A DNA stretch of 64,000 nt from CAYUQT01 sp964596165 (GCA_964596165.1 CAZQTW010000016.1:32214-96213); one strand, 5' to 3'; shown: positions 23,925 through 33,931, numbered from the stretch's first letter. Notes: generated by a model from the letters alone, not told the origin. A program made the numbers and translations.

Positions 23925-25357
23925 CGGATCTCCGCCACTCTGATCTCGTTCTTTCTGCTGTTCGTCGTCGGATCGAGGCGGTCTCTCGTTCCGAACGTCA
24001 TGAGGATCGTGCCGGGCGCGATTTCGCGAATGGTCGTGTAGCCCGAGTAGGGTGTCGTATCGACGACCGTGTGGTCCGTCCAGGTTCGACCCCCGTCGGC
24101 GCTGAACATGATGTTCGCACCCGGCCGACCGTAGCTCACCGCCAGAGTTCCATCTGATAGAACAATCACGTCGGGAAACGCGCCTCTGACGCCCGAACGC
24201 CACGGCTTCGCCCACGTCTTGCCGCCGTCGTTGCTGGACGACACCATGACCGGACTGTCCTGCCAGTTGACATCAATCGCACTACCCGTTCGAAGAACCG
24301 CAATGAGGTCGCCGTTCGGCAGGGCCTTCATGGACGCCTCGTTGTACCCCTCATCGCCGATGCGGTCGTAGCCGATGGTGCTGAGATACTGCCAGGTCCG
24401 GCCCCCATCGGTCGAATCGCAGACATACGTTCGCGAATACGGCCTTCGCGGGTTCTGCGGGCACGGCGTGTCGTCGCCCTTGAACCAACCGCCCATCAGG
24501 GCAACCAGGCTTCCGTCCGGCCGTTCGACGATCGACCGCATGAAGAGCGGGCCCGGATGGAACGCGTGGCCCTGCGCCGCCTTGGCCTGCGGGACGTGGA
24601 ACAGGGTCTCGATCGGTCCGCGAACGGTCCGGCCCAGATCGTCGGACTCGAATCGTTCGCCACGATACCAGCCCGGTCTGCCGTCGATCGGGAAGGTTCG
24701 GTAGGCCATCCCCAGCACACGGCCACTGCGAAGTTGGACCGCCCCGGAACCGATCGTGCCCGAGTCCCGCTTTCGCCAAGTTCTGCCGTTGTCGGTGCTC
24801 AACCAGTCGGTGTGGAGGAGGGTTCCGTCTGAAAGCCGCGTCATCCGCTCGGCATGCGTGCCAGGACACAGGGTCCACGAATCGGACACGGTGACATCCA
24901 AGCGATCGCGCGGCGAGCGAATCGTGATGGCCACATGGCGAGTGTCCTTCGTGACCGTGCCTCTCTTACGAAGTGTCAGCTCAAGATGGTAGATGGCCGG
25001 CTCCCAGCCGCGCGTCTCAATCCGAACCTCCATCTTTCCGCGAGCGGAATCCGCGTCCTTCGGTCCGTTGTCCAGAAGGATGTCCCGACCGTCGTCGCAC
25101 AACAGGCCCGTCTTGCGCTTGGAGTCGTAGCGAAAGCCGGGTGGGACCGATTCCTTCATGACGCAATACGTCTGGCGGAGCTCAACGCCCTGGACGTCGT
25201 CGGTCGTTGCCTCGATCCGTAAAACGCACACCTGACCCGCATCGACCAACGTCGGTGAAAGGCGACAGGACTTGAACGCGAGCGAGGACCGACTCGTCGT
25301 CGCGCTCGGCGCGGCGCCCAGGCTGGCAGCAGCGAAAAGTAGTGCCGGCCCGCACAT
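23909..25357 (-). CDS. Exported sialidase-like (BNR/Asp-box) protein
   Basis: 482 aa. A short N-terminal signal (ALLFAAASLGAAPSA) precedes a ~130-residue beta-sandwich-like region and then a propeller with four Asp boxes: STDNGRTW, STDGGRTW, SNDGGKTW and SADGGRTW. This is the layout of the sialidase/exo-alpha-sialidase superfamily, which in these bacteria includes enzymes on other glycans. The Arg triad cannot be assigned with certainty by eye (MRSIVERPDG and the late RDRLD are candidates). It would act outside the cytoplasm on terminal sugars. The start is the only ATG in frame and has no good Shine-Dalgarno. Confidence 0.78.
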   Translation of the reverse strand: MCGPALLFAAASLGAAPSATTSRSSLAFKSCRLSPTLVDAGQVCVLRIEATTDDVQGVELRQTYCVMKESVPPGFRYDSKRKTGLLCDDGRDILLDNGPKDADSARGKMEVRIETRGWEPAIYHLELTLRKRGTVTKDTRHVAITIRSPRDRLDVTVSDSWTLCPGTHAERMTRLSDGTLLHTDWLSTDNGRTWRKRDSGTIGSGAVQLRSGRVLGMAYRTFPIDGRPGWYRGERFESDDLGRTVRGPIETLFHVPQAKAAQGHAFHPGPLFMRSIVERPDGSLVALMGGWFKGDDTPCPQNPRRPYSRTYVCDSTDGGRTWQYLSTIGYDRIGDEGYNEASMKALPNGDLIAVLRTGSAIDVNWQDSPVMVSSSNDGGKTWAKPWRSGVRGAFPDVIVLSDGTLAVSYGRPGANIMFSADGGRTWTDHTVVDTTPYSGYTTIREIAPGTILMTFGTRDRLDPTTNSRKNEIRVAEIRYRGR

Positions 25358-25506
25358 GACAGGCTACATTGCCCCTTCTGACTTGGCCGCGGCATCGTCG
25401 CACCGGAACAGGGTCATCGGTCTTCTACTCGGAGGAGTCCGCACCGCCAGGCTGCGGAGGCATGACGCCGTTTAGACCCGTTCCTCAGCAGCCACGGCCA
25501 AGAAGC

Positions 25507-27561
25507 CTATTCGCTCACGTGCACGAAGATCCCTTTCTTGTTCGCGACGATGACATCGGGGATGTCGTCGCCGTTGAGGTCCGTCGCGGCCACCTGCGTG
25601 CCCACGCCGGAGTCGTTGTCGATCAGGTGCGGCACGTAAGTGGCCTTGCCCGGCGCCTCGCGCCGAAGCTCAAACCAGTAGACGACGGCCGGGGCATCGG
25701 GCTCCTTGTCCCCTTTGGGACCGTGCGCCCAGAACCGCTTGCCCGTAAGGATGTCCTTCAGGCCGTCGCCGTTCATGTCCACGAGTTCAAAGGCGTGGAG
25801 CTGGCTGATCCGAAGATCGTTGGAATTCATGTCGGGATTCGGCGGAAGGATCACGCGCTGCTCCCAGCCGATCTCGCGATTGTTTCTGACCTGCTTGTAC
25901 CAGACGAGGCCATAGTGATGGCAATGCCAGGCGGTAATGATGTCGGACATGCCGTCACCGTCGACGTCGTAGACCAGCATCTGTGCGGCGGCTTCGGCGT
26001 ATGGGTAGGGACGGAATGTCCAGGGCTTGCCCGTCTTGGCGTCGGCCGGCTGCGCCCACCATCCGACCGCCTCCACCATGTCGATGCGCTTGTCGCCGTT
26101 GATGTCCCCAAAGCCGACCCCGTGCGTGAACTTCTGGTAGCGCTTGTCCTGCGGTGATATGGCATGGAAGGTCCAGGGCTGATCGGGTTTGCTCGTGTCG
26201 TAGACGGCGAAGCCGAGATAGCCGTCGGTGTTGAAGATGAGCTCGGGCTGGCCGTCGCCGTTGATGTCACCCCACACGGGCGATTCATTCCCGACGTTCG
26301 AATGCGCCAGATGTTGCTTCCAGGCCGTCCCCTTGCCGGCGGGGTTTTCGTACCAATAGGACGGTCCTCCGGGGAATCCCACGTAGAACACGTCGGTCCA
26401 GCCGTCGCCGTTAAAGTCGGCGGTATAGGTGAGGAAATTATCGGAGTAGTCCTTCGGGTCGTATTCCTTGACCGATCGGATCTCGTGCGTCTTCTGGAAG
26501 TCGGGCCCCTCGAACCAGAACGGTCCGGCCACGACGTCCGTCCTTCCGTCGTGGTTGAAGTCGCCGTAGTAGGCGCCCTCGGCGTAGAACTTGTCGGACA
26601 GCCGCAGCTTCTTGAATTTGGGCTCCGGCCAGTTGCCGGTCAGTTCGGCGGCCGCTTTGCGCGCTGCGGCTCGCACCGAGGGCACGGGGCTGTGTACCAA
26701 AGACACTGTCGCCGCCGAAGCGGTCGGGTCCCGTCGTTGGCCCAGGGCATCGAGCAGTGCGACCTGCACCACGGGGGCGACTTCAGGCAGCACGCCCGCC
26801 AGCGACGATGTGGCATTCTGATCCTTGAGATCGGCGGCAACCTGAACGGCCGCGAGTTGTGCGGGCCCGTCGTTGCCCTTCAGAGCGCCGATGATCAACG
26901 ACAACGCCCGGTCGCCCGATGACAACAGTAACCCACGGTAGGCCGCGGTACGAACGTGGTCGGGTTCCTTGGCGGCATGGATCTCTTCATAGATGGCCGA
27001 CGCTGCCTTGGCATCGCCCTCGACCCGCAGGCGATCCGCACACGCAAGCAGCGCGTCGACAATCACACCATGAACGGCCGCGGGCGCCGTTGCGCCGGCC
27101 GCCTTCAGAGCGGCAATCGCCTCACCGCCGCCGATTCTGCCGACGGCCATCGCGGCCGAGGACGCCACCAGACCGTCGGCGTCAGCCAGGAGCTTGATCA
27201 GATCGGGAAGCGCCTTCCGTTCCCGCCGGATTCCGAGAGCATGGGCAACGCCGGCCCTGTTTTTGCCGGAGGTCGTGCCCAGCGCGGCGCATAAGGCCTC
27301 GCCCGCCTCGGCGCAGGGCATCGTCTCCAGCACGTCGAGTGCCCATTGGTACAGATGCTCGTGGCCAAGAAGCGGTACAAGCGCCGGAATTGACTGGGCG
27401 GTGCCGACCACCTTCAGCTTCCGACACGCATCTTCCTTCTCGGATTCGCCGGCCGCCGATTGGAGGACCTTGATCGCCTGTTGTTCGTCGTTCGACTCGG
27501 CCAGGACGGGCGTGCCAATCAGCGCCGACCCCATCAGCAATGCAAAGTAACGTGTTCTCAT
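25507..27561 (-). CDS. Exported HEAT-repeat/FG-GAP (VCBS) propeller protein
   Basis: 684 aa from ATG 27561 with GGAGGTGAG before it. Signal peptide MRTRYFALLMGSALIGTPVLA; HEAT/armadillo-type helical repeats about 25-320 (IPALVPLLGHEHLYQWALDV, ALPDLIKLLADADG); then seven calcium-loop FG-GAP repeats: DFNHDGRTD, DFNGDGWTD, DINGDGQPE, DINGDKRID, DVDGDGMSD, DMNGDGLKD, DLNGDDIPD. It is a probable binding scaffold on the cell surface or in the periplasm. It starts 13 bp after the stop of a Tat-exported oxidoreductase, forming a two-gene operon. Confidence 0.88.
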   Translation of the reverse strand: MRTRYFALLMGSALIGTPVLAESNDEQQAIKVLQSAAGESEKEDACRKLKVVGTAQSIPALVPLLGHEHLYQWALDVLETMPCAEAGEALCAALGTTSGKNRAGVAHALGIRRERKALPDLIKLLADADGLVASSAAMAVGRIGGGEAIAALKAAGATAPAAVHGVIVDALLACADRLRVEGDAKAASAIYEEIHAAKEPDHVRTAAYRGLLLSSGDRALSLIIGALKGNDGPAQLAAVQVAADLKDQNATSSLAGVLPEVAPVVQVALLDALGQRRDPTASAATVSLVHSPVPSVRAAARKAAAELTGNWPEPKFKKLRLSDKFYAEGAYYGDFNHDGRTDVVAGPFWFEGPDFQKTHEIRSVKEYDPKDYSDNFLTYTADFNGDGWTDVFYVGFPGGPSYWYENPAGKGTAWKQHLAHSNVGNESPVWGDINGDGQPELIFNTDGYLGFAVYDTSKPDQPWTFHAISPQDKRYQKFTHGVGFGDINGDKRIDMVEAVGWWAQPADAKTGKPWTFRPYPYAEAAAQMLVYDVDGDGMSDIITAWHCHHYGLVWYKQVRNNREIGWEQRVILPPNPDMNSNDLRISQLHAFELVDMNGDGLKDILTGKRFWAHGPKGDKEPDAPAVVYWFELRREAPGKATYVPHLIDNDSGVGTQVAATDLNGDDIPDVIVANKKGIFVHVSE

Positions 27562-27574
27562 GATCTCACCTCCG

Positions 27575-28888
27575 TCAAATCTGCCAGGGCGGACGGAATG
27601 CCGTTGAAAGCAGACGGTTTGCCTCATCATCACCCACAAAATGCTCCTGCTGCGGGTCCCACTTGAGCGGCCGCTTCAGTTGCAGGGCGATCCCGCCGAG
27701 CAAGACAGCGGAAGCCGCCCGATGGCATGTCTCAACGTCGCAGATGGGACGCCTGCGAGTACGCACGCACTCGAGGAAGTTGCCGGAGTGGCTGTTGCAT
27801 CGATAGAGGCCTACCTTGACCGGATCGATCGGACGCTCCAGGATCTCACGCGAGCTGGCCGTCAGGTTCTTTCGATCGACCGCGACCCAGCCCTCGGTAC
27901 CGATGAAGCGAGCGCCCCCTTCCCCGCCGACGTCGTCGCCGGGATACGGACAGCCGTGCACGACCACGCCGTTGGCATAGCGATAGCGGAGAACATCGTT
28001 CTCGACCCACAGTTCGGTCGGTCCCGAGCGGTCCGCATCGAGCACCCATTGGATGAAGTCGTAGTGGTGGGGGGCCCAGTTGATGTCGCCGATGCCGCAG
28101 AACATGTGTGCGTTGTCGACGCCCGCGTACGGCGCCCACGGCGCCGGGCCCAGATACAAGTCCCAATCGAGTCCTTCGGGCACGGGCTTCGGTGCGCCGA
28201 ACCGTTTCCAGGCGAACGATCCTCCCGGGCGGAACGCGTAGACCTCCTTGAGCTGTCCGATGGCGCCGCCGCGGACCAGTTCGCAGGCCCGCAGGAACTT
28301 GCCGCCGTATTCCGACCGTTGCTGCGTACCGGCCTGGAAGACACGCCCGGATCGCAGCACGGCCGTGACCATCGCCTGGCTCTCGCGAATGGTGATCGCC
28401 GTCGGTTTCTCACAGTAGATGTCCTTGCCGGCCTGCGCGGCCATGACCGTCATCACACCGTGCCAGTGGATCGGCGTTCCCAGCAGCACCGCGTCGATGT
28501 CGCCGCGGGCCAGAACCTCACGGAAATCGTTGTAGGCCTTGCAGGCCGCGTAACTCCCCGCCCCGAACTTTCGGGCGTAGAACTCGTCGACCTTCTGACG
28601 GGCGTCCTCGCGCCGGTTCTTCCACACGTCGCATATCGCCAGAATCTGGACGTCGTCGCGGGCGACATAGCCACCGGTGAGGTAAGTCCACGCCTTCCCG
28701 AACACGTGTCCACCGCCCTGCCCCCCTACCCCGATGAACCCCATGGTGATCCGCTCGCTGGGCGGGATGAATCCGCCCCTCCCCAGCGCGGATGCGGGGA
28801 CCACATAGGGGAACGCCACCGTCGCGCCGACGGCCTCGGCGCTGCGGCGAAGGAACTGGCGCCGTGAAGTTCTCGTTGATCCATTCAT
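27575..28888 (-). CDS. Tat-exported Gfo/Idh/MocA-family oxidoreductase
   Basis: 437 aa. Tat signal SRRQFLRRSAEAVGATVAFP. Then MGFIGVGGQGGGHV (Rossmann), ICDVWKNRREDA, TPIHWHGVMTVMAAQAGKDI, YCEKPTAITIRES (canonical EKP) and a C-terminal domain with DINWAPHHYDFIQW and GGEGGARFIGTEGW. It is the closest in the window to the widespread planctomycete exported dehydrogenase family. It probably oxidises a glycan-derived sugar using a bound nicotinamide. First gene of an operon with the HEAT/FG-GAP protein. Confidence 0.9.
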   Translation of the reverse strand: MNGSTRTSRRQFLRRSAEAVGATVAFPYVVPASALGRGGFIPPSERITMGFIGVGGQGGGHVFGKAWTYLTGGYVARDDVQILAICDVWKNRREDARQKVDEFYARKFGAGSYAACKAYNDFREVLARGDIDAVLLGTPIHWHGVMTVMAAQAGKDIYCEKPTAITIRESQAMVTAVLRSGRVFQAGTQQRSEYGGKFLRACELVRGGAIGQLKEVYAFRPGGSFAWKRFGAPKPVPEGLDWDLYLGPAPWAPYAGVDNAHMFCGIGDINWAPHHYDFIQWVLDADRSGPTELWVENDVLRYRYANGVVVHGCPYPGDDVGGEGGARFIGTEGWVAVDRKNLTASSREILERPIDPVKVGLYRCNSHSGNFLECVRTRRRPICDVETCHRAASAVLLGGIALQLKRPLKWDPQQEHFVGDDEANRLLSTAFRPPWQI

Positions 28889-29161
28889 CGATAGGGCTCC
28901 TTTATGCCACCCAAGCTTCGTTCCAGCCTGAACCGTGCGACAGGCATACCTGTGGCCGCGGTATTGTCCGATATGGCGAGCGTCGTGTCCATCGACGCGA
29001 GGCCCGGTTTGACCCGATCGTCAAATCGTAGGGGTGCCTGCTGCCGCCGTATCCGTCGAAAAACCGCCTGCCTCTCCGCCACGTCGAGCACGGTGGCCCT
29101 GACAACCGGATTGCGGTAGGAATCCTCGCCGGCGTCGCACGGACTGGCCGCTAGGCCGGTT

Positions 29162-29767
29162 CTAGTCCCGTTCGCTGGGCGGTGGCAGGGCTGCCAACTC
29201 CCGGAAATCCTGTTGGACATATGCATCCAACTGGTCGGCGAAATTGGGGGAAAGCGACAGGAGATGGATCAGTTCCAGCACGTCGGCACGGTCCTTGATG
29301 CGATGCGGGGCGGAGCGAGCGCTGGCCAGCTTGAGTTCGATCAGCGTCTTCAGATTGACGAACCGCAGTCCTTCGGGGGAAACCTCGGCCACTTCGCCCG
29401 GCGCCGGAAAACGCACGGACTTGGGTTTGCCGTCTCCCGGATACTCGCCGGCGATCAGAAATTCAACGCGGACCCGCGTCACCTCGTCGCGAAGGTGGCG
29501 GCTCTGTGGACCTTTGCGGTTGAAGCCGTGTCCGACAAGCCCTGCGTGCGCCCGCTCCAGGTCGCGCGCCGAGCCGATCAGGAGATCGACGTCCTGTGTG
29601 GATCGTTCTATTCCATGGTGTTGTAGGGCAATACCGCCGACAATCGCGTACGGGATTCCCAGTCGATCGAGCTCGCCCGCGACACGCCGCAACGTCTGCC
29701 ATACGCGGCCCTCGTGCTCGATCTGCCGGTCGGCTTCCATCAGCGTTTCCTGAAGGCGTGAGGCCAT
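29162..29767 (-). CDS. Nucleotidyltransferase of the AbiEii/MenT-like group
   Basis: 201 aa. The minimal nucleotidyltransferase motif is clear: GIPYAIVGGIALQHHGIERS then TQDVDLLI (GG ... DxD), followed by LRDEVTRVRVEFLIAGEYPG with the third acidic residue region and an alpha-helical C-terminus (FVNLKTLIELKLASARSA, KDRADVLELI). Relatives act as toxins in AbiE-type systems or modify nucleic acids. No AbiEi-like antitoxin is encoded next to it, so it is an orphan here. It lies between carbohydrate genes on the same strand. Confidence 0.75.
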   Translation of the reverse strand: MASRLQETLMEADRQIEHEGRVWQTLRRVAGELDRLGIPYAIVGGIALQHHGIERSTQDVDLLIGSARDLERAHAGLVGHGFNRKGPQSRHLRDEVTRVRVEFLIAGEYPGDGKPKSVRFPAPGEVAEVSPEGLRFVNLKTLIELKLASARSAPHRIKDRADVLELIHLLSLSPNFADQLDAYVQQDFRELAALPPPSERD

Positions 29768-29837
29768 GACTGGAACCCTGTCGATACGGCCAATTCTATC
29801 TGGGGCCCGCGCACGGGTCGAGACCCGCCGGTTCGAT

Positions 29838-31040
29838 CTACTTCTTGTCCAGTCGCTTGTTTTCGAACCACATCGGTCCGCCCCATTTGCCCGTGACCAC
29901 GATGTCGAGATCGCCGTCGCCGTCGAGATCCACGACTGGGATGTTCATGCCGGCGCCAATCCCCTGATTGTGGGAAATGACGTGCTTCGTCCAGTTCGCC
30001 CCGGGCTTGCGTTTCAGTTGATACCAGTACACCCCCAGCGGACCGCTCTCATCGGGGTCGCTGCCGTTGTGGGCCATGAATCGCTTGCCGGTGACGACGT
30101 CGAGCACGCCGTCGCCGTCGATGTCGGCGAGCGTGAGGCTGTGCGCCTGGCTCCACGAATCATCAATCACGTGCTGCTTCCATCGGATTATGCCGCCCTC
30201 GCGTGTCTGCTCGTACCAGAAGATGCCGTACCGATGGGCCGAACTGGTGATGATGTCGTTGAGGCCGTCGGCGTTCACGTCGTAGACGCGAATCTCCGGC
30301 GTGTGCTCCGCCTTGCCTTCCTCTCTGTTGCCCAACGCCAGTGGGTGTTCTTTCCATGTGCCGCCTCGCCGGTTTACAGGGGCCTCGAACCAGGCGTTGG
30401 GGCGGATGATGTCCGCCCGTCCGTCGCCGTTGATATCACCCGCCCCGACACCGAACTCCATGTTCTTCTCGGAAACGAGATGCCGGACAAAGGTGCCCTT
30501 CTTGGCCCCCGACGTGATGAGTTCATACCAGAACGTCTGCTGAACGTGGGGCAGGATATGGGTCTCCTTTCCTTCGCCGGTCAGATCGTACAGTTCGCCG
30601 CACTCGAAGTTGCCGTTCGTCTCGATGACCGTCTCAGGCCACAGGCCGCCCTTGGCACCGGTGTTGCGATACCAGGCGATGGCCTTCTCGTGCCAGAAGC
30701 ATGAGACCACGTCCAGCAGTCCGTCCCCGTCCACATCCAGCGGCAGGTTCATGAAGTCGTGATAATAGCCCTTGCCCTGGTCGTCCACTTCGCCGGCGAG
30801 CTTGCGGACCTCCACCCGTTTCCAGTCGGGCCCAAGATACAGGTACGCCCCAGCCATAATGTCCGGCTTGCCGTCCTTGTTGAAATCGCCGACGCAGCAC
30901 GCCTCGCTGCGGAAGTTGCCTACTCGGTGCATCACGAACGTGACCGAACCGGACGGTCTTTCCTCGGCGACGACGACAGTTGTTGCGGCCAGAGCCGGCA
31001 GGATCACAACTCCGGTAGTGAAGCGGACAATCGTTCTCAT
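29838..31040 (-). CDS. Exported FG-GAP (VCBS) repeat protein
   Basis: 400 aa. Signal peptide (VRFTTGVVILPALAATTVVVA) followed by a seven-bladed propeller with metal loops DFNKDGKPD, DVDGDGLLD, DLTGEGKET (degenerate), DINGDGRAD, DVNADGLND, DIDGDGVLD and DLDGDGDLD. It matches the C-terminal propeller of the gene at 25507 without its HEAT part. It follows a metallophosphoesterase gene after 26 bp on the same strand. Probably a surface or periplasmic binding protein. Confidence 0.85.
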   Translation of the reverse strand: MRTIVRFTTGVVILPALAATTVVVAEERPSGSVTFVMHRVGNFRSEACCVGDFNKDGKPDIMAGAYLYLGPDWKRVEVRKLAGEVDDQGKGYYHDFMNLPLDVDGDGLLDVVSCFWHEKAIAWYRNTGAKGGLWPETVIETNGNFECGELYDLTGEGKETHILPHVQQTFWYELITSGAKKGTFVRHLVSEKNMEFGVGAGDINGDGRADIIRPNAWFEAPVNRRGGTWKEHPLALGNREEGKAEHTPEIRVYDVNADGLNDIITSSAHRYGIFWYEQTREGGIIRWKQHVIDDSWSQAHSLTLADIDGDGVLDVVTGKRFMAHNGSDPDESGPLGVYWYQLKRKPGANWTKHVISHNQGIGAGMNIPVVDLDGDGDLDIVVTGKWGGPMWFENKRLDKK

Positions 31041-31066
31041 GGTTTTAGTCCTTCCAAGAGGAGGGT

Positions 31067-32062
31067 CTACCGTATCCCTACCGGTTCGCCGAGCATCGCG
31101 GTTCTGACGACCGGATTGCGGACGGGTTTCCGTGTCATGTCGTAGTCGAGTGCGAATACCTGCTCCGGACTCGTGGCGTACTGATTCAGCGTCGGCGAAT
31201 AGGGCTTCACCTCGATCTGGTTCTCGTTCGGCACAAAACGCATCGGTACCAGCCAGCCGTTGCCCCCGTTCGGCAGACTCTGGTAATCGAACATGATCTC
31301 GTGGACGTTCCGCCCGACGTCATTGGTGCTCGTCTGATGCCGCCATCCGGAAACATGTCCGCAGACGACCATGAAAATGTTCTCGTGTTTGGACACGAGT
31401 TTGTTCCAAAGATCCTGGCCACTGTTTGAGTTTACTTCGTCGCGCTTCTGTCGGCTTCTTCCCCCGCGATCCAGATAGGAGTGCGTGGCGATGATGACCT
31501 CCCGGTCTTTGTGAGAGCCGACTACGCCATCCGCCCATTCAATCGCCTGATCCGACGGCCAGACCTCCAGGCTGACGACCATGAACTTCTTTCCACCGCC
31601 CTCGAAGAAGCAGAAGTTGTTCGCGTTCGTCCGGCCCATGTGGCCGCCGTACCAAGGATGGTTCTCAAACCGGGAAGGCGGAAAGTACTTCGTGTACAAG
31701 GGGGTCTCCCGAGTGAACTGTTTGCCCCGATGCTCGAAGTCATGATTGCCCGGAACCATGCTGTACGGAACGACGCCGTCCAGGATACGGTGAGCGTTGT
31801 CGGCATTCTGCCACTGTTTCTCGATACCGTGCCGATTGACGATGTCGCCAAGGTGTATGACAAACCGGATGTTGTCCTTTGCGGCATTCGATTTGATCCA
31901 TTTCATCTGCGCCACGTAGGTATCCGGATGTTCCTGAGAATAGAGCTGTGTGTCCGGAAGTAACACGACCGTGAACGGCTGAGGTCTGACGCACCCAACG
32001 GCCGCTACCAGGATCAGACCGAGGAATACAATGAACGAATGACGGCATCTTTCAAGACGCAT
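31067..32062 (-). CDS. Metallophosphoesterase lipoprotein
   Basis: 331 aa from ATG 32062, with GGGGAGA upstream. The signal ends in a lipobox (LILVAAVGC, Cys24). Calcineurin-like motifs are complete: VVLLPDTQLYS, VIHLGDIVNRHG, MVPGNHDFEH, IATHSYLDRGG and VVCGHVSGWRH. It is a membrane-anchored phosphoesterase with an intact metal site, unlike the GDDD variant at 21742. Operon partner of the FG-GAP gene. Confidence 0.88.
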   Translation of the reverse strand: MRLERCRHSFIVFLGLILVAAVGCVRPQPFTVVLLPDTQLYSQEHPDTYVAQMKWIKSNAAKDNIRFVIHLGDIVNRHGIEKQWQNADNAHRILDGVVPYSMVPGNHDFEHRGKQFTRETPLYTKYFPPSRFENHPWYGGHMGRTNANNFCFFEGGGKKFMVVSLEVWPSDQAIEWADGVVGSHKDREVIIATHSYLDRGGRSRQKRDEVNSNSGQDLWNKLVSKHENIFMVVCGHVSGWRHQTSTNDVGRNVHEIMFDYQSLPNGGNGWLVPMRFVPNENQIEVKPYSPTLNQYATSPEQVFALDYDMTRKPVRNPVVRTAMLGEPVGIR

Positions 32063-32637
32063 GAAGATCTCCCCGTTCAACAGGCGACCGGTTCCCCGCG
32101 CCGGGTTGCGAATGGCCGCATTTCCATCTCCCCGGCCCGGTGTTGATTCATCCGACGTTGCGTCGCATCCATCCACTGGGACGTCGAGCGCGTATTCTCC
32201 CATGTTGTATTCAGAGAGGCCAAGGCCGCCACTGTCGGGATCGCCCATCGAATCATCATGCAAACGTACTCTTCCGGGCTGGATTCCCCGCGTGGCCGCA
32301 ACTCACCTGGAGCATCGCCGGGACTCATTCCTTCAACTCGGCCACACTGACCGGCCCGTTCAACGAGTGGACGTCCCTCTGCGGGTTGACCCATCCGAGG
32401 GCTGCCGTCCGGCGGCCTCGGCCGCCATCGAACACCAAGCCCGACTCAGGTCGGTCGCGATTCACGGAACCGGGTCCCCAGAACCGCCGTTACCGGTCCT
32501 CAACGTGAGCGCACATTCTAGCAGGTTTCGGAAGAATTCGATCCCCGCCGGCAAGGCTTGCACCAACAACGACCGCCGCGCGGTGCACCCGACGCTCACG
32601 ACAATCGGACCCCGGTCGTGTAGCATGGTTGCCACGT
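32063..32637. other. Divergent intergenic region, no gene recognised
   Basis: 575 bp between the metallophosphoesterase (minus) and the C45-type gene (plus). Open frames on both strands are present but lack codon-level coherence or a good Shine-Dalgarno. It should contain promoters for both flanking genes; I could not assign boxes with confidence. Confidence 0.5.
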
Positions 32638-33822
32638 ATGAATCCCAAGTCCATCAGCCAGTTCGACCGCAGGCCGGCCCCGGGTATCGAGGAGATCGTC
32701 TGTATGGGCTCGCCGCACGGAATAGGCCTCCAACAAGGCAAGGCCTTGCGGGAACAGGCCCATCGCGGCATCCGCGAGGTCATCCTCGAGAACGACCGCA
32801 TCGACCAAATCAAGCCGCCATGGATTCCGCGCCGGCTCCTTCTCGGCGCGGGTCGCCTGATCTCGCGATGGACGGTCCCTCGGGACATCGCGCGCCACTA
32901 CCCTCGTCAGTACGCGCGGGCCCTCGGCATCGCCGAAGGAGCGGGCCTGAATATCGACCATATCTGGATGACACTGTTCGTTGAGCAGAATGCAATGGCC
33001 GGGCTGCGGCTTCCAGCCTGTACGAGCATCGCCCTGCAGCCGGAGCGAACGACGTTCAACGAGCCCGTCGTCTTCCGCAACTTCGACCTACCGCCGGAGA
33101 CGCGTGCGTTCAACATCCTGCGAAGGGACCGGCCGGACGATCGGCACGCCTCAACATCGCTGACCTTCCCTCAGTTGCCGGGTTCGCATACGGGAATCAA
33201 CGACCAGGGGCTGGCGATCTCCTATAACCTTGGCTACCCGCGTGACAAGAGCGGATGCCACGTCAGTATCACGTTGATCGTTCAGGAGGTGCTGGAGCGG
33301 TGCCGCAGCGTGGGCGACGCGATCAGCCTGATCGAACAGTCGCCCCGCGGCGGAGGGGCACTGCTGACGCTGGCGGATGAGACCGGTCGGATTGCCGTGG
33401 TTGAGCTGACGGCCCGTTCCACGGCCGTGCGATCGCCCGAGAACGGCACGCTCGTCAGCACCAACCACTATCTGACCGAAACAGCTCGCCCCGTGGACAC
33501 CGCCTTTGCCGCGCATGCTTGGCCCTGGCAGCGCCGCGGTTGGTATTGGATCGGAGCCAACAGTCAGGCGCGACGCGATCGGGCCGTCGAGTTGCTTGCG
33601 ACGAGACCTCTGTGGGATATCGACGGGCTCATCTCGATCCTTTCGGATCACGGCCGGGAGAACAAAGGAAGCGACATGACGATCTGCCGGCACCCTCCGC
33701 CGTATGAGACCACATTTGCGGCGATCCTGTTGCCGGCCCGCCGGGAGCTACTGCTCGCGCCGGGCCAGGCGTGCTGTCAGGGATTCGTTCGTCGGCCGTT
33801 GGATCTCGCGACGTCGCCGTAG
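32638..33822 (+). CDS. C45-family acyltransferase/autoproteolytic hydrolase-like protein
   Basis: 394 aa from ATG 32638. The motif LPACTSIALQPE with Cys128, then EPVVFRNFDLP, follows the acyl-CoA:6-aminopenicillanate acyltransferase (peptidase C45) pattern, in which the Cys is exposed by self-cleavage and becomes the N-terminal nucleophile. The upstream PHGIGLQQGKALREQ also fits this family. It hydrolyses or transfers acyl groups on amides. No signal peptide is seen, so it is probably cytoplasmic. About 110 bp separate it from the FG-GAP/DUF4091 gene. Confidence 0.78.
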   Translation: MNPKSISQFDRRPAPGIEEIVCMGSPHGIGLQQGKALREQAHRGIREVILENDRIDQIKPPWIPRRLLLGAGRLISRWTVPRDIARHYPRQYARALGIAEGAGLNIDHIWMTLFVEQNAMAGLRLPACTSIALQPERTTFNEPVVFRNFDLPPETRAFNILRRDRPDDRHASTSLTFPQLPGSHTGINDQGLAISYNLGYPRDKSGCHVSITLIVQEVLERCRSVGDAISLIEQSPRGGGALLTLADETGRIAVVELTARSTAVRSPENGTLVSTNHYLTETARPVDTAFAAHAWPWQRRGWYWIGANSQARRDRAVELLATRPLWDIDGLISILSDHGRENKGSDMTICRHPPPYETTFAAILLPARRELLLAPGQACCQGFVRRPLDLATSP

Positions 33823-33931
33823 GCACTCGACCTCCGCACGATGTCGACGGCTGTCTCCGTCACAACGGCGAAACGCAGCGTCGACGGCAGACACGCCGGA
33901 GCCCAGGGGATCAAATCATAAGGAGCATCCC

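Noticed and set aside
28889..29161. Minus-strand frame ending in an ATGA overlap with the oxidoreductase start
   Set aside because: Its first part is antisense to the nucleotidyltransferase gene and no family or start signal is recognisable; RNPVVR resembles the end of the protein at 31067 only over six residues.
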